Shown here one piece after another: positions 9,838 to 19,183 of a stretch of 64,000 bases of DNA; the stretch's first letter is position 1; every line of letters starts with the position of its first letter. The stretch is taken from NCBI RefSeq assembly GCF_009795715.1, contig NZ_WTCR01000014.1, forward strand, positions 62,001 to 126,000, written 5' to 3'. The notes under the pieces are model-generated. The model did not search any database. It saw nothing but the letters and a program-made list of their open reading frames with translations, and was not told the origin of the DNA. The DNA is from Labilibaculum euxinicum. Lineage in GTDB: Bacteria > Bacteroidota > Bacteroidia > Bacteroidales > Marinifilaceae. The position numbers and the translations under genes were made by a program.

Positions 9838-11997
9838 TTATTTTATTGTGAATGTGTGTTCCAGAACTGTTTCGGCTGCATTTTTTGCGATGAGTATTTT
9901 ATAATCTCCTTTGTACAGCAGCCATTGTTCATGTTGTAAATCCCATTTTTTGAGGTCATTAATATCAATGCTCAGGCTTATTGTTTTTGAGGTATTTGCC
10001 TGTAAAGAGACTCTCTTAAAGTTTTTTAGTTCTTTAATTGGCATTCGCTCCATTTTAGGGAATTCAACATACACTTGAACAACATCATCCGCATCCCAAT
10101 TTCCCGTGTTTATCACATCAATTTGAAGCGATATCTGCTCATTCTTTTTGTATTGGTTAGAAGGTTTTTGAGCCCAGCGATAATTAAAATGAGTATAGCT
10201 TAACCCAAATCCAAAAGGATAAGCTACCTCACCGTTAAAATAACGATAGGTTCTGTTTTTCATACTGTAATCGGTGAATGGAGGCACATCATCGATAGAT
10301 TTATAGAAGGTCAGAGGTAATTTTCCCGATGGGGAGATATCTCCGTAAATAATATTTGCTAATGCGTTGCCGCCTTGCTCTCCCGGATACCATGAAAGGA
10401 TGATTGCATCTGCATATGGTTCTACTGCCTGAACATCAACAGCACTCCCACTTGTTAAAACAACAACAATTGGTTTGTTATGAGATTTTCTCATTTTTTT
10501 CAGATAAACCAGATGGGAGTAAGGAATGCTTAAATCAGCTTTGTCTCCGCTGTTTTTAGATAGAAAAGCATCACCGTCTTCACCTTCAAACAAGGGAGTA
10601 AGTCCAAGAACGAGTATCGTGGCATCAGAATTTTCTGCTGCCCAAATTCCACCAAAGCGGGTGGTATCTGCATAACTGCAACCAAAATCATATTGTACTG
10701 CTGTTTCCGGTCCCGCTTTTTTTGCAATACCTTCGGCAAAGGTTACCATATTGCCCGACATGCCATGGTAGTTGCCAACCAAAGTACTGATGTTAGCAGC
10801 GTTTTCACCGGCTACCATTATGGAGCCAATTTTATCTTTACTTAAAGGCAAAACACCATTGTTTTTAAGAAGTACCATGCTCTTTTCTGCAGCCTTAAGT
10901 GCCAGCTGTGTGTGATAGGAATTGTTTATACTATCCAGACCAAAATTTGCATAGGGCGAATTCCCGGGATCATCATATAAACCCAATTTAAGTTGAGTGA
11001 TGATTGTAGGATAAATTGATTTATCAATGTCAGCTTTGCTGATTAATCCTTTTTTTATTGCTTCAAGTGCATCGTCTTGAAGTAAGTTGGAGCAGTCCAT
11101 ATTCACTCCTTTTTTAATTGCTTCTGCTGCTACTTCAACGCTGGTAGGAATGCTTTTATGTCGCAGCCAAATATCTTCCAATGCCCAGCAATCTGTAGTT
11201 ATTTGCCCTTTAAAGCCCCATTCTTTTGTAAGTATATTTTCCAGAAGTTTTTCGCTTGTGCAGCAAGGCTCGTCATTCAAGCGGTTATATCCGCACATAA
11301 TGCCTGAAACACCATTGTCCACCAAAGTTTTAAATGCCGGAAGGTAGGTTTCTCTTAAATCTTTTTCGTCTACAATTGCATTAAATGTATGCCTGATTGC
11401 TTCAGGACCACTATGCGCAGCAAAATGTTTGGCGCAGGCAGCAATTTTATAATGATCCGAATCATCGCCCTGCAGGCCTTTCACAAAAGCGGTTCCCATT
11501 TTTCCTGTTAAAAAGGGATCTTCACCGTATGTTTCCTGACCTCTTCCCCATCTGGGATCGCGGAAAATATTGATGTTTGGAGTCCAAAAATTGACTCCTA
11601 AATACTGCAATCGTCTGTTTTTGGCTGTAGCCAGATTATACTTGGCACGAGCTTCGGTAGAAATAGCATCAGCAACAGATTGAGCCAGTAATGGATCAAA
11701 AGTCGCAGCTAAACCAATCGCCTGAGGAAAAACGGTTGCTTCTCCAGCTCTCGCAACTCCGTGTAATCCCTCGTTCCACCAATTGTAAGCAGGTATTTGC
11801 AGGCGTTCAACGGCTGGAGAGTTGAAACCGAGTAAAGATATTTTTTCCTCCAGAGTAAGTTTGTTTATCAAGTCATTGGCTCTTTCTTCGATGGAAAAAG
11901 AGCAATCTCTAAATTTTTCGTTTTGTGCCCATGTATTGTAAGGAATAATTAGGAAGTACAGGGTAAATAGTATGATGGGTTTTTTATATGAATACAT
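9838..11997 (-). CDS. Secreted glycoside hydrolase family 3 (beta-glucosidase/xylosidase type)
   Basis: A 719-aa protein with a signal peptide (cleavage near NTWAQ, about 25). The GH3 N-terminal TIM barrel runs from NKLTLEEKISLL through YNWWNEGLHGVAR, FRDPRWGRGQETYGEDP and CAKHFAAHSGPE. The nucleophile region is ITTDCWALED with Asp269. The alpha/beta sandwich domain and a C-terminal fibronectin type III-like domain follow (GFGLSYTHF). Family enzymes remove non-reducing beta-linked glucose or xylose; WWNE and RHTFN favour the beta-xylosidase-like clade, which is an inference. It is monocistronic with its own copy of the duplicated upstream element. Confidence 0.93.
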   Translation of the reverse strand: MYSYKKPIILFTLYFLIIPYNTWAQNEKFRDCSFSIEERANDLINKLTLEEKISLLGFNSPAVERLQIPAYNWWNEGLHGVARAGEATVFPQAIGLAATFDPLLAQSVADAISTEARAKYNLATAKNRRLQYLGVNFWTPNINIFRDPRWGRGQETYGEDPFLTGKMGTAFVKGLQGDDSDHYKIAACAKHFAAHSGPEAIRHTFNAIVDEKDLRETYLPAFKTLVDNGVSGIMCGYNRLNDEPCCTSEKLLENILTKEWGFKGQITTDCWALEDIWLRHKSIPTSVEVAAEAIKKGVNMDCSNLLQDDALEAIKKGLISKADIDKSIYPTIITQLKLGLYDDPGNSPYANFGLDSINNSYHTQLALKAAEKSMVLLKNNGVLPLSKDKIGSIMVAGENAANISTLVGNYHGMSGNMVTFAEGIAKKAGPETAVQYDFGCSYADTTRFGGIWAAENSDATILVLGLTPLFEGEDGDAFLSKNSGDKADLSIPYSHLVYLKKMRKSHNKPIVVVLTSGSAVDVQAVEPYADAIILSWYPGEQGGNALANIIYGDISPSGKLPLTFYKSIDDVPPFTDYSMKNRTYRYFNGEVAYPFGFGLSYTHFNYRWAQKPSNQYKKNEQISLQIDVINTGNWDADDVVQVYVEFPKMERMPIKELKNFKRVSLQANTSKTISLSIDINDLKKWDLQHEQWLLYKGDYKILIAKNAAETVLEHTFTIK

Positions 11998-12067
11998 AAT
12001 ACTTAAATTTTAATTGTTTAGGCACTGTTACTAATGGACATTTCATGCGTTTCAAATCGTTATTATT

Positions 12068-12170
12068 CATGGCAAACGCTATGCAATATAAGAATTCCAA
12101 GTTCGGTTTTTAAATTTTTTTAATACTTTTTATGATGACTTTCAAATGGAAAGAATGAAAGAGTTATCGT
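12068..12170 (-). repeat. Duplicated upstream regulatory element, copy 2
   Basis: The partner of 9592-9695, located ahead of the GH3 gene. The block from TATGCAATATAAGAATTCCA through AGTTC on the plus strand is identical between copies, and TACTTTTTATGATGA plus GAGTTATC further out are shared. The inverted repeat at its end is slightly altered (CATAG/CCATG). Confidence 0.7.
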
Positions 12171-12295
12171 ATTGATAGCATTTTAGAGATAAGATCAAAA
12201 ATGAAATTAACATTATTTTAGTGATTGATATCTAGGCTGTATTTGAATAGACAGGCATTTATTATTACTTTTCGGTTGAATAAAAATTTTTCCCG

Positions 12296-13720
12296 ATGTT
12301 CCGAAATATATCATTCCTTATTTTTTTTGTTTTTAATCTAAGTGTGAATGCACAAAAGGTAGACTTACTGTATTTTACAGATGCTCACCAAATTTTTCCG
12401 GTAGATGATGTTGACGGAGGACGAGGTGGTGTTGCCCGCTTAAAAACTATTGTTGATGAGGTACGAACGGTTAATCCAAACACTTTGGTAATTCATGGAG
12501 GTGATTTGTGTGGTGGTGTTCTGTTTGGAGGAATGTACAGAGGCGAACCAATGATTGAAGCTTTTAATGAGATTCCCGTTGATATCTGCAATTTCGGACA
12601 GCATGAATTTGATTTTGGTGCACAACATACCATTCAGCTTTTATCCAAATCCAAATCGCAGTGGTTTAGTTCCAATCTTAAAAACAGAGATGGTGGTGTG
12701 TTTGGGAATTTACCTGCTTTTTTAGTGAAAAAGATTGGCGGTTTACGAATTGGATTTATTGGCCTGACCGATGCTATGAATACAAGTATTCATGATGATT
12801 TGGTGGTTCAGGAAAATTTATTTGTTTCTGTTTCTAAGCTTCAGCCTGAAATGGGGAATGTTGATTTTTTGGTACTCATAACCCAAACAGATTTGGAAAC
12901 CAATCGGAAATTGTTGGAGCAGTTTCCTGAAATTGATTTGATTTTAACTGAGGAGCAGTTTGAGCACGAAAGCAATATTTTTTACAAAGGCAGTGTTCCG
13001 ATTGTTGCTACTGCCGGAAACATGAGTTCAGTTGCTAAATTGAGCCTGGAAAAGAATAAAAAACCGTTCGTTGAAATTATTCCTTTAACTAGTGATGTGA
13101 CTTCCGAGAAGTATATGAGAGATATGGAGCTGTATTACAAAAAGGATATGGAATTGCAGTTGTCCGAAAAGATTGGTCGGTTAGAAGTTCCTCTTCGTTT
13201 TAAAGATGGGATTACCGGCGAAAGCCTTGCCGGAAATTTAATTGCTGATGCATTTAGGGAATGGCACAGTTCCAATGTGGGAATTATTAATGGTGGTGGA
13301 ATAAGAGCTGATGTACCTGTGGGAGATTTTACTTTAAAATCTGTTCGCTCGCTGCTGCCTTTTGGAAATAGAATTTGTCAAATACTGATTAAAGGGAAGG
13401 TGTTGAAACAGTTTTTAAAAGAGAATGCTGCAGATAAAAATGGTCAGTTGCTTCAGGTTTCAGGAATTAGTTACAAATATTCACCGGCCGATAATGAGAT
13501 AATTGTTGAGAGGGACGGGAAAGAGTTGGATGATGAGGAATTATTGACGGTTTCATTGAACAATTACAGTTTGGGTAAATTAACCGGAGAGTTTGAAGTT
13601 TTGGTTGATGAATTGAATCCCAAGGCAATTGAGGATTTTGAAGTGCTAAAAGCATATTGTAAAAAATTAAAGCTTGTAAAACCGGTTTTGGAAGGACGGA
13701 TTGTGCTATTGGGAGAGTAA
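12296..13720 (+). CDS. 5'-nucleotidase/UshA-like periplasmic metallophosphatase, metal site altered
   Basis: A 474-aa protein with a signal peptide ending near VNAQ. The calcineurin-like domain has FTDAHQ (D-x-H), HGGDLCGG (GD) and GQHEFDFG, where the usual GNHE Asn is Gln. The expected GHTH motif is replaced by LTEEQFEHE. The 5'-nucleotidase C-terminal domain is intact (NGGGIRADVP, LLPFGNRI, LLQVSGISY). Family members hydrolyse nucleotides or UDP-sugars in the periplasm. The substituted ligands suggest a changed or lost phosphatase activity. It is divergent from the GH3 gene. Confidence 0.85.
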   Translation: MFRNISFLIFFVFNLSVNAQKVDLLYFTDAHQIFPVDDVDGGRGGVARLKTIVDEVRTVNPNTLVIHGGDLCGGVLFGGMYRGEPMIEAFNEIPVDICNFGQHEFDFGAQHTIQLLSKSKSQWFSSNLKNRDGGVFGNLPAFLVKKIGGLRIGFIGLTDAMNTSIHDDLVVQENLFVSVSKLQPEMGNVDFLVLITQTDLETNRKLLEQFPEIDLILTEEQFEHESNIFYKGSVPIVATAGNMSSVAKLSLEKNKKPFVEIIPLTSDVTSEKYMRDMELYYKKDMELQLSEKIGRLEVPLRFKDGITGESLAGNLIADAFREWHSSNVGIINGGGIRADVPVGDFTLKSVRSLLPFGNRICQILIKGKVLKQFLKENAADKNGQLLQVSGISYKYSPADNEIIVERDGKELDDEELLTVSLNNYSLGKLTGEFEVLVDELNPKAIEDFEVLKAYCKKLKLVKPVLEGRIVLLGE

Positions 13721-13725
13721 AAATA

Positions 13726-13759
13726 TACCGAAAGAATCACATATATAATTCAATCGGTA
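13726..13759. other. Imperfect inverted repeat between convergent genes
   Basis: TACCGA at 13726 is complementary to TCGGTA at 13754, with further pairing of AAT/ATT inside. It lies between two convergent stops and may act as a weak terminator, but it lacks a poly-T tract. Confidence 0.3.
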
Positions 13760-13770
13760 CATTTGATTAA

Positions 13771-16011
13771 TTACATCAAACTAATTGCCAGAGTCAGATA
13801 AAAACTACGCCCGGGAGCATAAATTGCCTTGTTGCTGCCTTTTACCGACCTGTTTAAATGCTCGTAGTAAGCTTCGTCAAAAAGATTTCTTACACCACCA
13901 ATTAATTTGATTTTATCGGAAAAATCGTAAGATGCTTTAATATCAGCTATAGTAAAAGCAGGTGTTTTGCTTTCGCCGTAATTATTTGATATTCTATTTT
14001 GCTTTAAAGCATGTCGGATCATTATTTCCGGATGAAACTTATTCCTGCAAAAGGAAGCTCCCAATGCATATCTGATATCAAGAGGAGGAATTTCAGGCAA
14101 GGGCTGATTGAAATCCATATTCTTTCCATAAGTATAGGCAACATTTACCTTGTGATAAATGGAAGATGTGATTTTCTGATACCAGGAAAATTCAAAGCCA
14201 CGCATAACTGCTTTATCGATGTTGTAATATTGTTTTACACCGGGAGCAGTGGCTAGTCTCGGCGATAAATCAGGTCTGATTTCTGCACTGATGTAATCTC
14301 TTAACATGGATGCAAAAAGGGTGATGTCCAATTCTGATTGATCAGTTTTCCAGGTAAAATTATAGTCTAACTGGTAGTTTACCTCCGATTTCAGCTTTGC
14401 GTTTCCAATTCTTTCGTACGGGTCAACATCAACTGCTAAATAGTTGATGAAGCGTTCGGTTAAGCTTCCGCTGCGTTCGGCTCTTCCCAGCCACAATCCC
14501 ATTCTAATCTGTTTCGAGAAATCGTGAGTGGCACCAAAACTTGCCGAAACATTTAGTTTGTCAGATGGATTTTTTGAGTTGGCATTTATAAATTCAGTGG
14601 TTATTTCTCTACTCTTGGCACTGTTGTGTTCCAAACGGGTAGAGGCAACAAAATAGACCTCTTGCAATGCAAAATGATATTCTCCAAACAATGAAAATTT
14701 GGAAATTTTACTGTCCTGCCAAAGATTATCGAAGAAGGTTGTCCCGCTTTTCGGCCCCATCAGCATTTCGCGGGTACGAGTTCCCTCTGCTTCTTCCGCT
14801 TTGTAGTCGATACCGGAAAAAAGAGAACTGTTCTTAAACTGAAACCTTGCCTCCGATCGGCCACCATAGTTTTTGGTTTTTGCCAAAGTGATTGCATTCA
14901 CCGTTCTCGGATTCAAATCTTTTGTCAGGTTGTCCATGCTGTGATCAACAAAAGAGCCGTAAAATGAAGTGGATAAAGAGCTAAAGTTCGAGTTCTTAAA
15001 GTTGATTTTGTGAGAAAGATTTAGCAACCAGGTATCATCTTCCCGCAAATCCATATTCAGAGCAGGAAAATCTACATCCTTGGCAAAGTTGTTATTTGCC
15101 GACAGCTTGATGCTCTGAGAACCGGATAATTTAAAGACGCTGCTCATTCCAATGTTGCGCCGGTTAAATCCGGAAGGTGTTTTGTTGCCGTTTCCATCTT
15201 CGTAATCATCACCTTCGCTGTAGGCTCCGTAAATGCCAAAGTTATAGAATTTCCCTTTTGCTCCGGCCATGGCTTCTGTGCGGAAGATATTTCCGTTGCT
15301 TTCGTAACTGCCGCTTGCCCTGCCAAATGCTTTTGTGGTTTCGCTAAAACTTGCAGGTGCTGATTTAAAATGAATACTGCCGCCAAAAGCATTTCCATAT
15401 CGCAGTGAATGCGGGCCTTTTACAATTTCTACCCGATCGACCATGCTCATCGGAATTTGACTTGCGGGAGGATCCATTCGGTTTGGACAAGCAGCAGTTG
15501 CGCTCATCCCATTGTCCATAACCAGGTTTAACTGATCGTATTTAAAGCCGCGAAGAACAGGATCGAAACCATAACTTCCGCTTTTTCGGATGCCTCCAAT
15601 CATGGCACTCTGACTCAAAAAATCACCTGCGTCGTGCGATAGTTTATCGCTGATGCGGACTTTCATGATATCACTTTTAGCAGAGCTGTTTGCTCTTGCA
15701 ATTACAGTTGTTGGCAGCAAAGAAATGTATGATTGGGTGAGAGTTAATACTCCGTTTTTAATTGCTTCCTGCAGTCTGTCGCCTGATATTTCAAGTTTGC
15801 CGTAGTTTACATGAGAAATATGAAGCATTTCTTCAGGGATAAATTTGATTGAAATATCTCCGCTAAGGGAGCTCGTGCCTTTTTGGTTTTGGTATAGGTA
15901 ATGGGCATACTGGATTGGCTCTCCGGTTTCAGTATCTTTCAGTATTATAGTTTGTTGTGAATGCGCTTGTATCCCAATGAATAGGAGACAAATGATTAGA
16001 ATATTTTTCAT
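13771..16011 (-). CDS. TonB-dependent outer-membrane receptor, OprC/NosA-like copper type
   Basis: A 746-aa protein with a signal peptide (cleavage near AHSQ). A short carboxypeptidase-like N-domain (20-90) is followed by a plug (about 110-230, VEIVKGPHSLRYGNAFGGSI) and a beta barrel ending in an aromatic-rich strand. The plug contains C175-P-N-R-M179 within ACPNRMDPP, and the barrel contains H357-S-M359. This reproduces the CxxxM and HxM copper ligands known from OprC, with nearly the same spacing. It probably imports copper. It lies downstream of a small Cys-rich protein gene in the same orientation. Confidence 0.92.
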   Translation of the reverse strand: MKNILIICLLFIGIQAHSQQTIILKDTETGEPIQYAHYLYQNQKGTSSLSGDISIKFIPEEMLHISHVNYGKLEISGDRLQEAIKNGVLTLTQSYISLLPTTVIARANSSAKSDIMKVRISDKLSHDAGDFLSQSAMIGGIRKSGSYGFDPVLRGFKYDQLNLVMDNGMSATAACPNRMDPPASQIPMSMVDRVEIVKGPHSLRYGNAFGGSIHFKSAPASFSETTKAFGRASGSYESNGNIFRTEAMAGAKGKFYNFGIYGAYSEGDDYEDGNGNKTPSGFNRRNIGMSSVFKLSGSQSIKLSANNNFAKDVDFPALNMDLREDDTWLLNLSHKINFKNSNFSSLSTSFYGSFVDHSMDNLTKDLNPRTVNAITLAKTKNYGGRSEARFQFKNSSLFSGIDYKAEEAEGTRTREMLMGPKSGTTFFDNLWQDSKISKFSLFGEYHFALQEVYFVASTRLEHNSAKSREITTEFINANSKNPSDKLNVSASFGATHDFSKQIRMGLWLGRAERSGSLTERFINYLAVDVDPYERIGNAKLKSEVNYQLDYNFTWKTDQSELDITLFASMLRDYISAEIRPDLSPRLATAPGVKQYYNIDKAVMRGFEFSWYQKITSSIYHKVNVAYTYGKNMDFNQPLPEIPPLDIRYALGASFCRNKFHPEIMIRHALKQNRISNNYGESKTPAFTIADIKASYDFSDKIKLIGGVRNLFDEAYYEHLNRSVKGSNKAIYAPGRSFYLTLAISLM

Positions 16012-16101
16012 TCCTGAGTGTTTTAAGTAATGGAATTACTTGACATGATTAGCCCGCTTTGATCGTGTAAAACCAATGCAAGCCTCCCAATAAAGTAAGA
16101 T

Positions 16102-16533
16102 TTACAGTGAATTATCAATTTGTGATTGATAATAATTAATTGGCCAAAATTTGATTCTTGGAGGATGAAAAATATCAAAGGAATGTTGAGTGGGATGCAA
16201 TGGCTCTATGTAAGCTAATTGTTTTGCAGAAGCAAGAACTGCGGGTTCATTCTTGAGTATACTTATGCTTTGAATGAATAATTGATATTCTTTTTCGGTG
16301 ATCTGTTTATCCTTCGAAGACTCTTCCTTTTCGTGTTCCTGAATTTGTTTTTTTAGATGACATTTTCCGTTACACTTCATTTCAGGTTTGTCTTTATTGG
16401 TGCAGATTGACGCAAAAAAATCCTGATTTATTTTGAAGTTCACAGTGATTAATACCACTTCAAAACTTTGAAATGAGAAAGTTAAAAGGAGTAGGTAGGC
16501 AAAGATTCTATTCAGGAACATAAATAAAGACAA
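16102..16533 (-). CDS. Small Cys/Lys-rich membrane or periplasmic protein upstream of the copper receptor
   Basis: A 143-aa protein with a hydrophobic N-terminal segment (about 5-33) followed by CTNKDKPEMKCNGKCHLKKQ. This cluster of three Cys plus Met and His could bind metal. The rest is charged, with a His/Pro-rich tail (HPTQHSFDIFHPP). Its stop lies 90 nt before the TonB receptor, so the two are probably co-transcribed. No family is recognised. Metal delivery or sensing for the receptor is an inference from the motif and context. Confidence 0.7.
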   Translation of the reverse strand: MSLFMFLNRIFAYLLLLTFSFQSFEVVLITVNFKINQDFFASICTNKDKPEMKCNGKCHLKKQIQEHEKEESSKDKQITEKEYQLFIQSISILKNEPAVLASAKQLAYIEPLHPTQHSFDIFHPPRIKFWPINYYQSQIDNSL

Positions 16534-16661
16534 TTGTGTATTAAATATACAAAGCTTTATGTAATATGTAGTTGTTATGGATAGAAAATCAGAGAAGAAG
16601 TAATAATATACCTAAACAAAAAGATATCTTATGGGAGAGTTCTGGAAGCCGAAAATTAAAA

Positions 16662-16698
16662 AAGCTCATCTGTGGTTCAGATGAGCTTCTTTATTTTC
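16662..16698 (-). terminator. Intrinsic terminator of the selD-yedF operon
   Basis: AAGCTCATCTG (16662-16672) and its exact complement (16678-16688) flank a 5-nt loop. On the minus strand the hairpin is followed by TTTTTTAATTTT. It lies just after the yedF stop. Confidence 0.8.
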
Positions 16699-16711
16699 TT
16701 TTGAAATCCGT

Positions 16712-17053
16712 TTATAGATTGATTACCTTATCGGCATCAGCCTGAAGGGTGATAATATCAGGCATACTTCCAACGGTTCCTACTTTTATTTGATCAGATA
16801 AATTAAAATAATCCAAACAGGTTTTGCAGGCAAGAAGCTGTACTCCTTTTTTGTTTAGATTTTGTAAAGATTCCAAAGCAGGAGAGTTTTCACAAATTAA
16901 TTTTACTCCTGCGTTGTAAAAAACAATGATTTTAGGTGTTCGCCCATCAGCATCCAGAAGTTTAAAATAGTTGGTAATTAGTTTCAAACCCAATTCTTCG
17001 CTGCCGGTTCCCATTCCGTTCTGAGTAACCTGAATTAATGTATTTCGCTGCAT
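16712..17053 (-). CDS. yedF: DsrE-family YedF-like sulfurtransferase-like protein
   Basis: A 113-aa single-domain protein of the DsrE/DsrF fold. Features are IQVTQNGMGTGSEELGLKL at the N-terminus and LLACKTCLDYFNL with the conserved Cys pair region. It corresponds to the C-terminal domain of YedF, which accompanies selD in selenium metabolism; the N-terminal TusA-like domain is absent. It starts 6 nt after selD. A role in selenium or sulfur handling is known by association, not by biochemistry. Confidence 0.85.
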   Translation of the reverse strand: MQRNTLIQVTQNGMGTGSEELGLKLITNYFKLLDADGRTPKIIVFYNAGVKLICENSPALESLQNLNKKGVQLLACKTCLDYFNLSDQIKVGTVGSMPDIITLQADADKVINL

Positions 17054-17059
17054 ATTATT

Positions 17060-18100
17060 TTATTTAACGCTGATATAAGGTTCATCTGTATTTGTACGCT
17101 CAATCATTTTCCCAATCGGATTTAGATCAAAGCCTTCGCTTTTGGCCAGAGCAACAAACTCGTTGATGTGATTATCGTCTACTGCTACCAAAAGTCCGCC
17201 GCTTGTCTGCGGATCGCAAAGCAGTGATTTCTGATCTTCGCTAATCGCTCCAATTAAATGTCCGTACGAAGCCCAGTTTCTTCTGGTTCCGCCAGGAGTA
17301 CATCCTTGTTTAATTAATTCTTCTACACCCTCAATTTTTGGAACGGCAGTATAATCAATTTCAGCATTTACATTACTGCCTTCGCAGATTTCACCCAAAT
17401 GACCCAATAAACCAAAACCGGTAACATCAGTCATCGATTTGATATAGGTTTGCTCACCAAAAACGATTCCAGCCTTATTTAGAGTGCACATTAAATCAAC
17501 AACAATTTTATTGTTTTCGTGTGCTATTAATTTCTTTTTTTCGGCAGTGGTTAGTACTCCAATACCCAATGGTTTTGTAAGGAAAAGCGTGCAGTTTGGA
17601 GTTGCAGTGTTGTTTTTCTTTACCCGATCGGCAGCAACAAGTCCGTTTACCGAAAGACCAAAAACAGGATCGCCTATATCGATGGAATGACCGCCGGCCA
17701 ATTGAATTCCAGCATCAGCGCAAACATCCCGTGCACCTTCCACTACTTTTTGAGCAATATCAGTAGATAATTTTTCCAAAGGCCAGGCCAAAATTGCCAA
17801 AGCCATAATTGGTTTTCCGCCCATGGCGTAGATATCACTGATGGCATTTGTTGCTGCAATTCGACCAAAATCGTATGGATCATCAACAATAGGAGTGAAG
17901 AAATCGGTAGTGCTGATTAAAGCTTGTCCATTTCCCAAATCGTAAACCGCAGCATCATCCTTTGTATCGTTACCCACCAACATTTTTGGATTGGGAATGG
18001 CAGGAGTACTGCTTTTTAGAATGCACTCCAGATCTTTAGGAGATATTTTACAACCACAGCCTGCTCCAGGACTAAATTGGGTTAATTTTTTTGTTTCCAT
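17060..18100 (-). CDS. selD: Selenide, water dikinase (selenophosphate synthetase)
   Basis: A 346-aa protein that makes selenophosphate from selenide and ATP. The N-terminal active-site loop is [11 protein letters not shown]15 and K18 correspond to Cys17 and Lys20 of the E. coli enzyme; the codon is an ordinary Cys codon, not TGA. Later motifs include [42 protein letters not shown] and DPQTSGGLL, all typical of the PurM/SelD fold. It forms an operon with yedF. No selA, selB or tRNA-Sec is in the window, so its product could serve tRNA selenation or selenoproteins encoded elsewhere. Confidence 0.96.
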   Translation of the reverse strand: METKKLTQFSPGAGCGCKISPKDLECILKSSTPAIPNPKMLVGNDTKDDAAVYDLGNGQALISTTDFFTPIVDDPYDFGRIAATNAISDIYAMGGKPIMALAILAWPLEKLSTDIAQKVVEGARDVCADAGIQLAGGHSIDIGDPVFGLSVNGLVAADRVKKNNTATPNCTLFLTKPLGIGVLTTAEKKKLIAHENNKIVVDLMCTLNKAGIVFGEQTYIKSMTDVTGFGLLGHLGEICEGSNVNAEIDYTAVPKIEGVEELIKQGCTPGGTRRNWASYGHLIGAISEDQKSLLCDPQTSGGLLVAVDDNHINEFVALAKSEGFDLNPIGKMIERTNTDEPYISVK

Positions 18101-18126
18101 ATTGTTTTTGAATCTAATAAACGGTG

Positions 18127-18134
18127 CAAAGATA
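18127..18134 (-). promoter_or_regulatory. Predicted -7 box of the selD promoter
   Basis: Read on the minus strand this is TATCTTTG, matching TAnnTTTG, 27 nt ahead of the selD start. No clear -33 box is seen. Confidence 0.4.
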
Positions 18135-18355
18135 TTACTTTTTATGCTTCATTATTGGTAAACAAGATGCTTTATTGTTAGAATGTGGTATATTTTGAAA
18201 ATGTAGTATTTGTGTTTAGATGAGGTGGTATTGAGTGGACAGAAAAAATCTAACCACAGAGAATACGGAGGTTTAAAGAGTTTTCCTAATTGGATTTCTT
18301 CCTGATCAATTAATAATTGTTAATTTTGGTTTTGTCTCAATATAAAATTAGAAAC

Positions 18356-19138
18356 TTGATAACGATTAAAAATAGTTTAAAATCTTTTTCAATAGCTATT
18401 CTGGCATTTTTTCTTTCGGCTTGTTCTGCTCCATGTAATTTGCAGAAGGAGAAAAAATCATTTGATCAGATTTCCAAAACTAAATGTGAGACGTTTACCT
18501 GCATTTCTGAGGTTGATTCGACACTTCAGTCTGACTTGGAGACGCAGGGGAAACGGATGTTTCAAATTTATTTAATTCGTCATGCAAAGCCCAATGTGAA
18601 AAAGAATTGGTTTTATTCGGCTGATGAGGCTAAACAGTATGTACTTGATTACAATTCTGTACCAATTATTCCTTTCGATTCTTCGTTAGTGGCAGTCAAT
18701 TTACGGCCTAATCATATTATTTATTGCTCCAGTTTACCTCGTGCGCAGGAAACGGCATTAAAAATTTTTGGAGATAAATTTCCGGTCGTTTCTGATTCTA
18801 TATTTCGGGAATTTGAAATCAGAATGATATCGGCGAGTAGCTTTTTGAAAATGCCATTGGGAATTTGGCAGGCTTTTAGTCGGGGCAGTTGGATGCTGGG
18901 TTTTAATCATCGGGGCATCGAGAGCCATAAAGAAGCAAAACTTCGGGCCAGACAAGCATCTGAAAATTTAATTAAAGTTGCTTATGATGAGGAAACCGCC
19001 GTTTTAGTTGCCCATGGCATGCTGAATGGTGCAATTGCCAAAGAATTGGAGAAGAAAGGATGGAAGCTGATTCAAAAGCAAGGGCATGTTAATCTTGGTG
19101 CTACCATCCTTGTTAAAACTGTTGATATAAATGATTAG
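18356..19138 (+). CDS. Histidine-phosphatase-superfamily lipoprotein
   Basis: About 260 aa. The best start is TTG at 18356, giving a lipoprotein signal (AILAFFLSAC with the lipid-accepting Cys). The reading frame is open to 18317 with only TTG codons, but a TAATTTTG -7 box at 18321-18328 overlaps that part. The phosphatase domain begins at IYLIRHAKPN (catalytic RH), then YCSSLPRAQETA and VLVAHGMLNG with the second active-site His. Members dephosphorylate small molecules or phospho-lipid/sugar substrates; here it would act in the periplasm. Substrate unknown. Confidence 0.82.
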   Translation: MITIKNSLKSFSIAILAFFLSACSAPCNLQKEKKSFDQISKTKCETFTCISEVDSTLQSDLETQGKRMFQIYLIRHAKPNVKKNWFYSADEAKQYVLDYNSVPIIPFDSSLVAVNLRPNHIIYCSSLPRAQETALKIFGDKFPVVSDSIFREFEIRMISASSFLKMPLGIWQAFSRGSWMLGFNHRGIESHKEAKLRARQASENLIKVAYDEETAVLVAHGMLNGAIAKELEKKGWKLIQKQGHVNLGATILVKTVDIND

Positions 19139-19183
19139 ATGAGGTTTGAGTAAATATGCCTGCTTTGATGACTGATCACTGAA

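Noticed and set aside
18055-18062. Selenocysteine codon in selD
   Set aside because: The active-site codons read as ordinary Cys (TGT), with no in-frame TGA.
18317-18355. Longer start for the histidine-phosphatase lipoprotein
   Set aside because: A TAATTTTG promoter box overlaps this part, and the lipoprotein signal begins naturally at TTG 18356.
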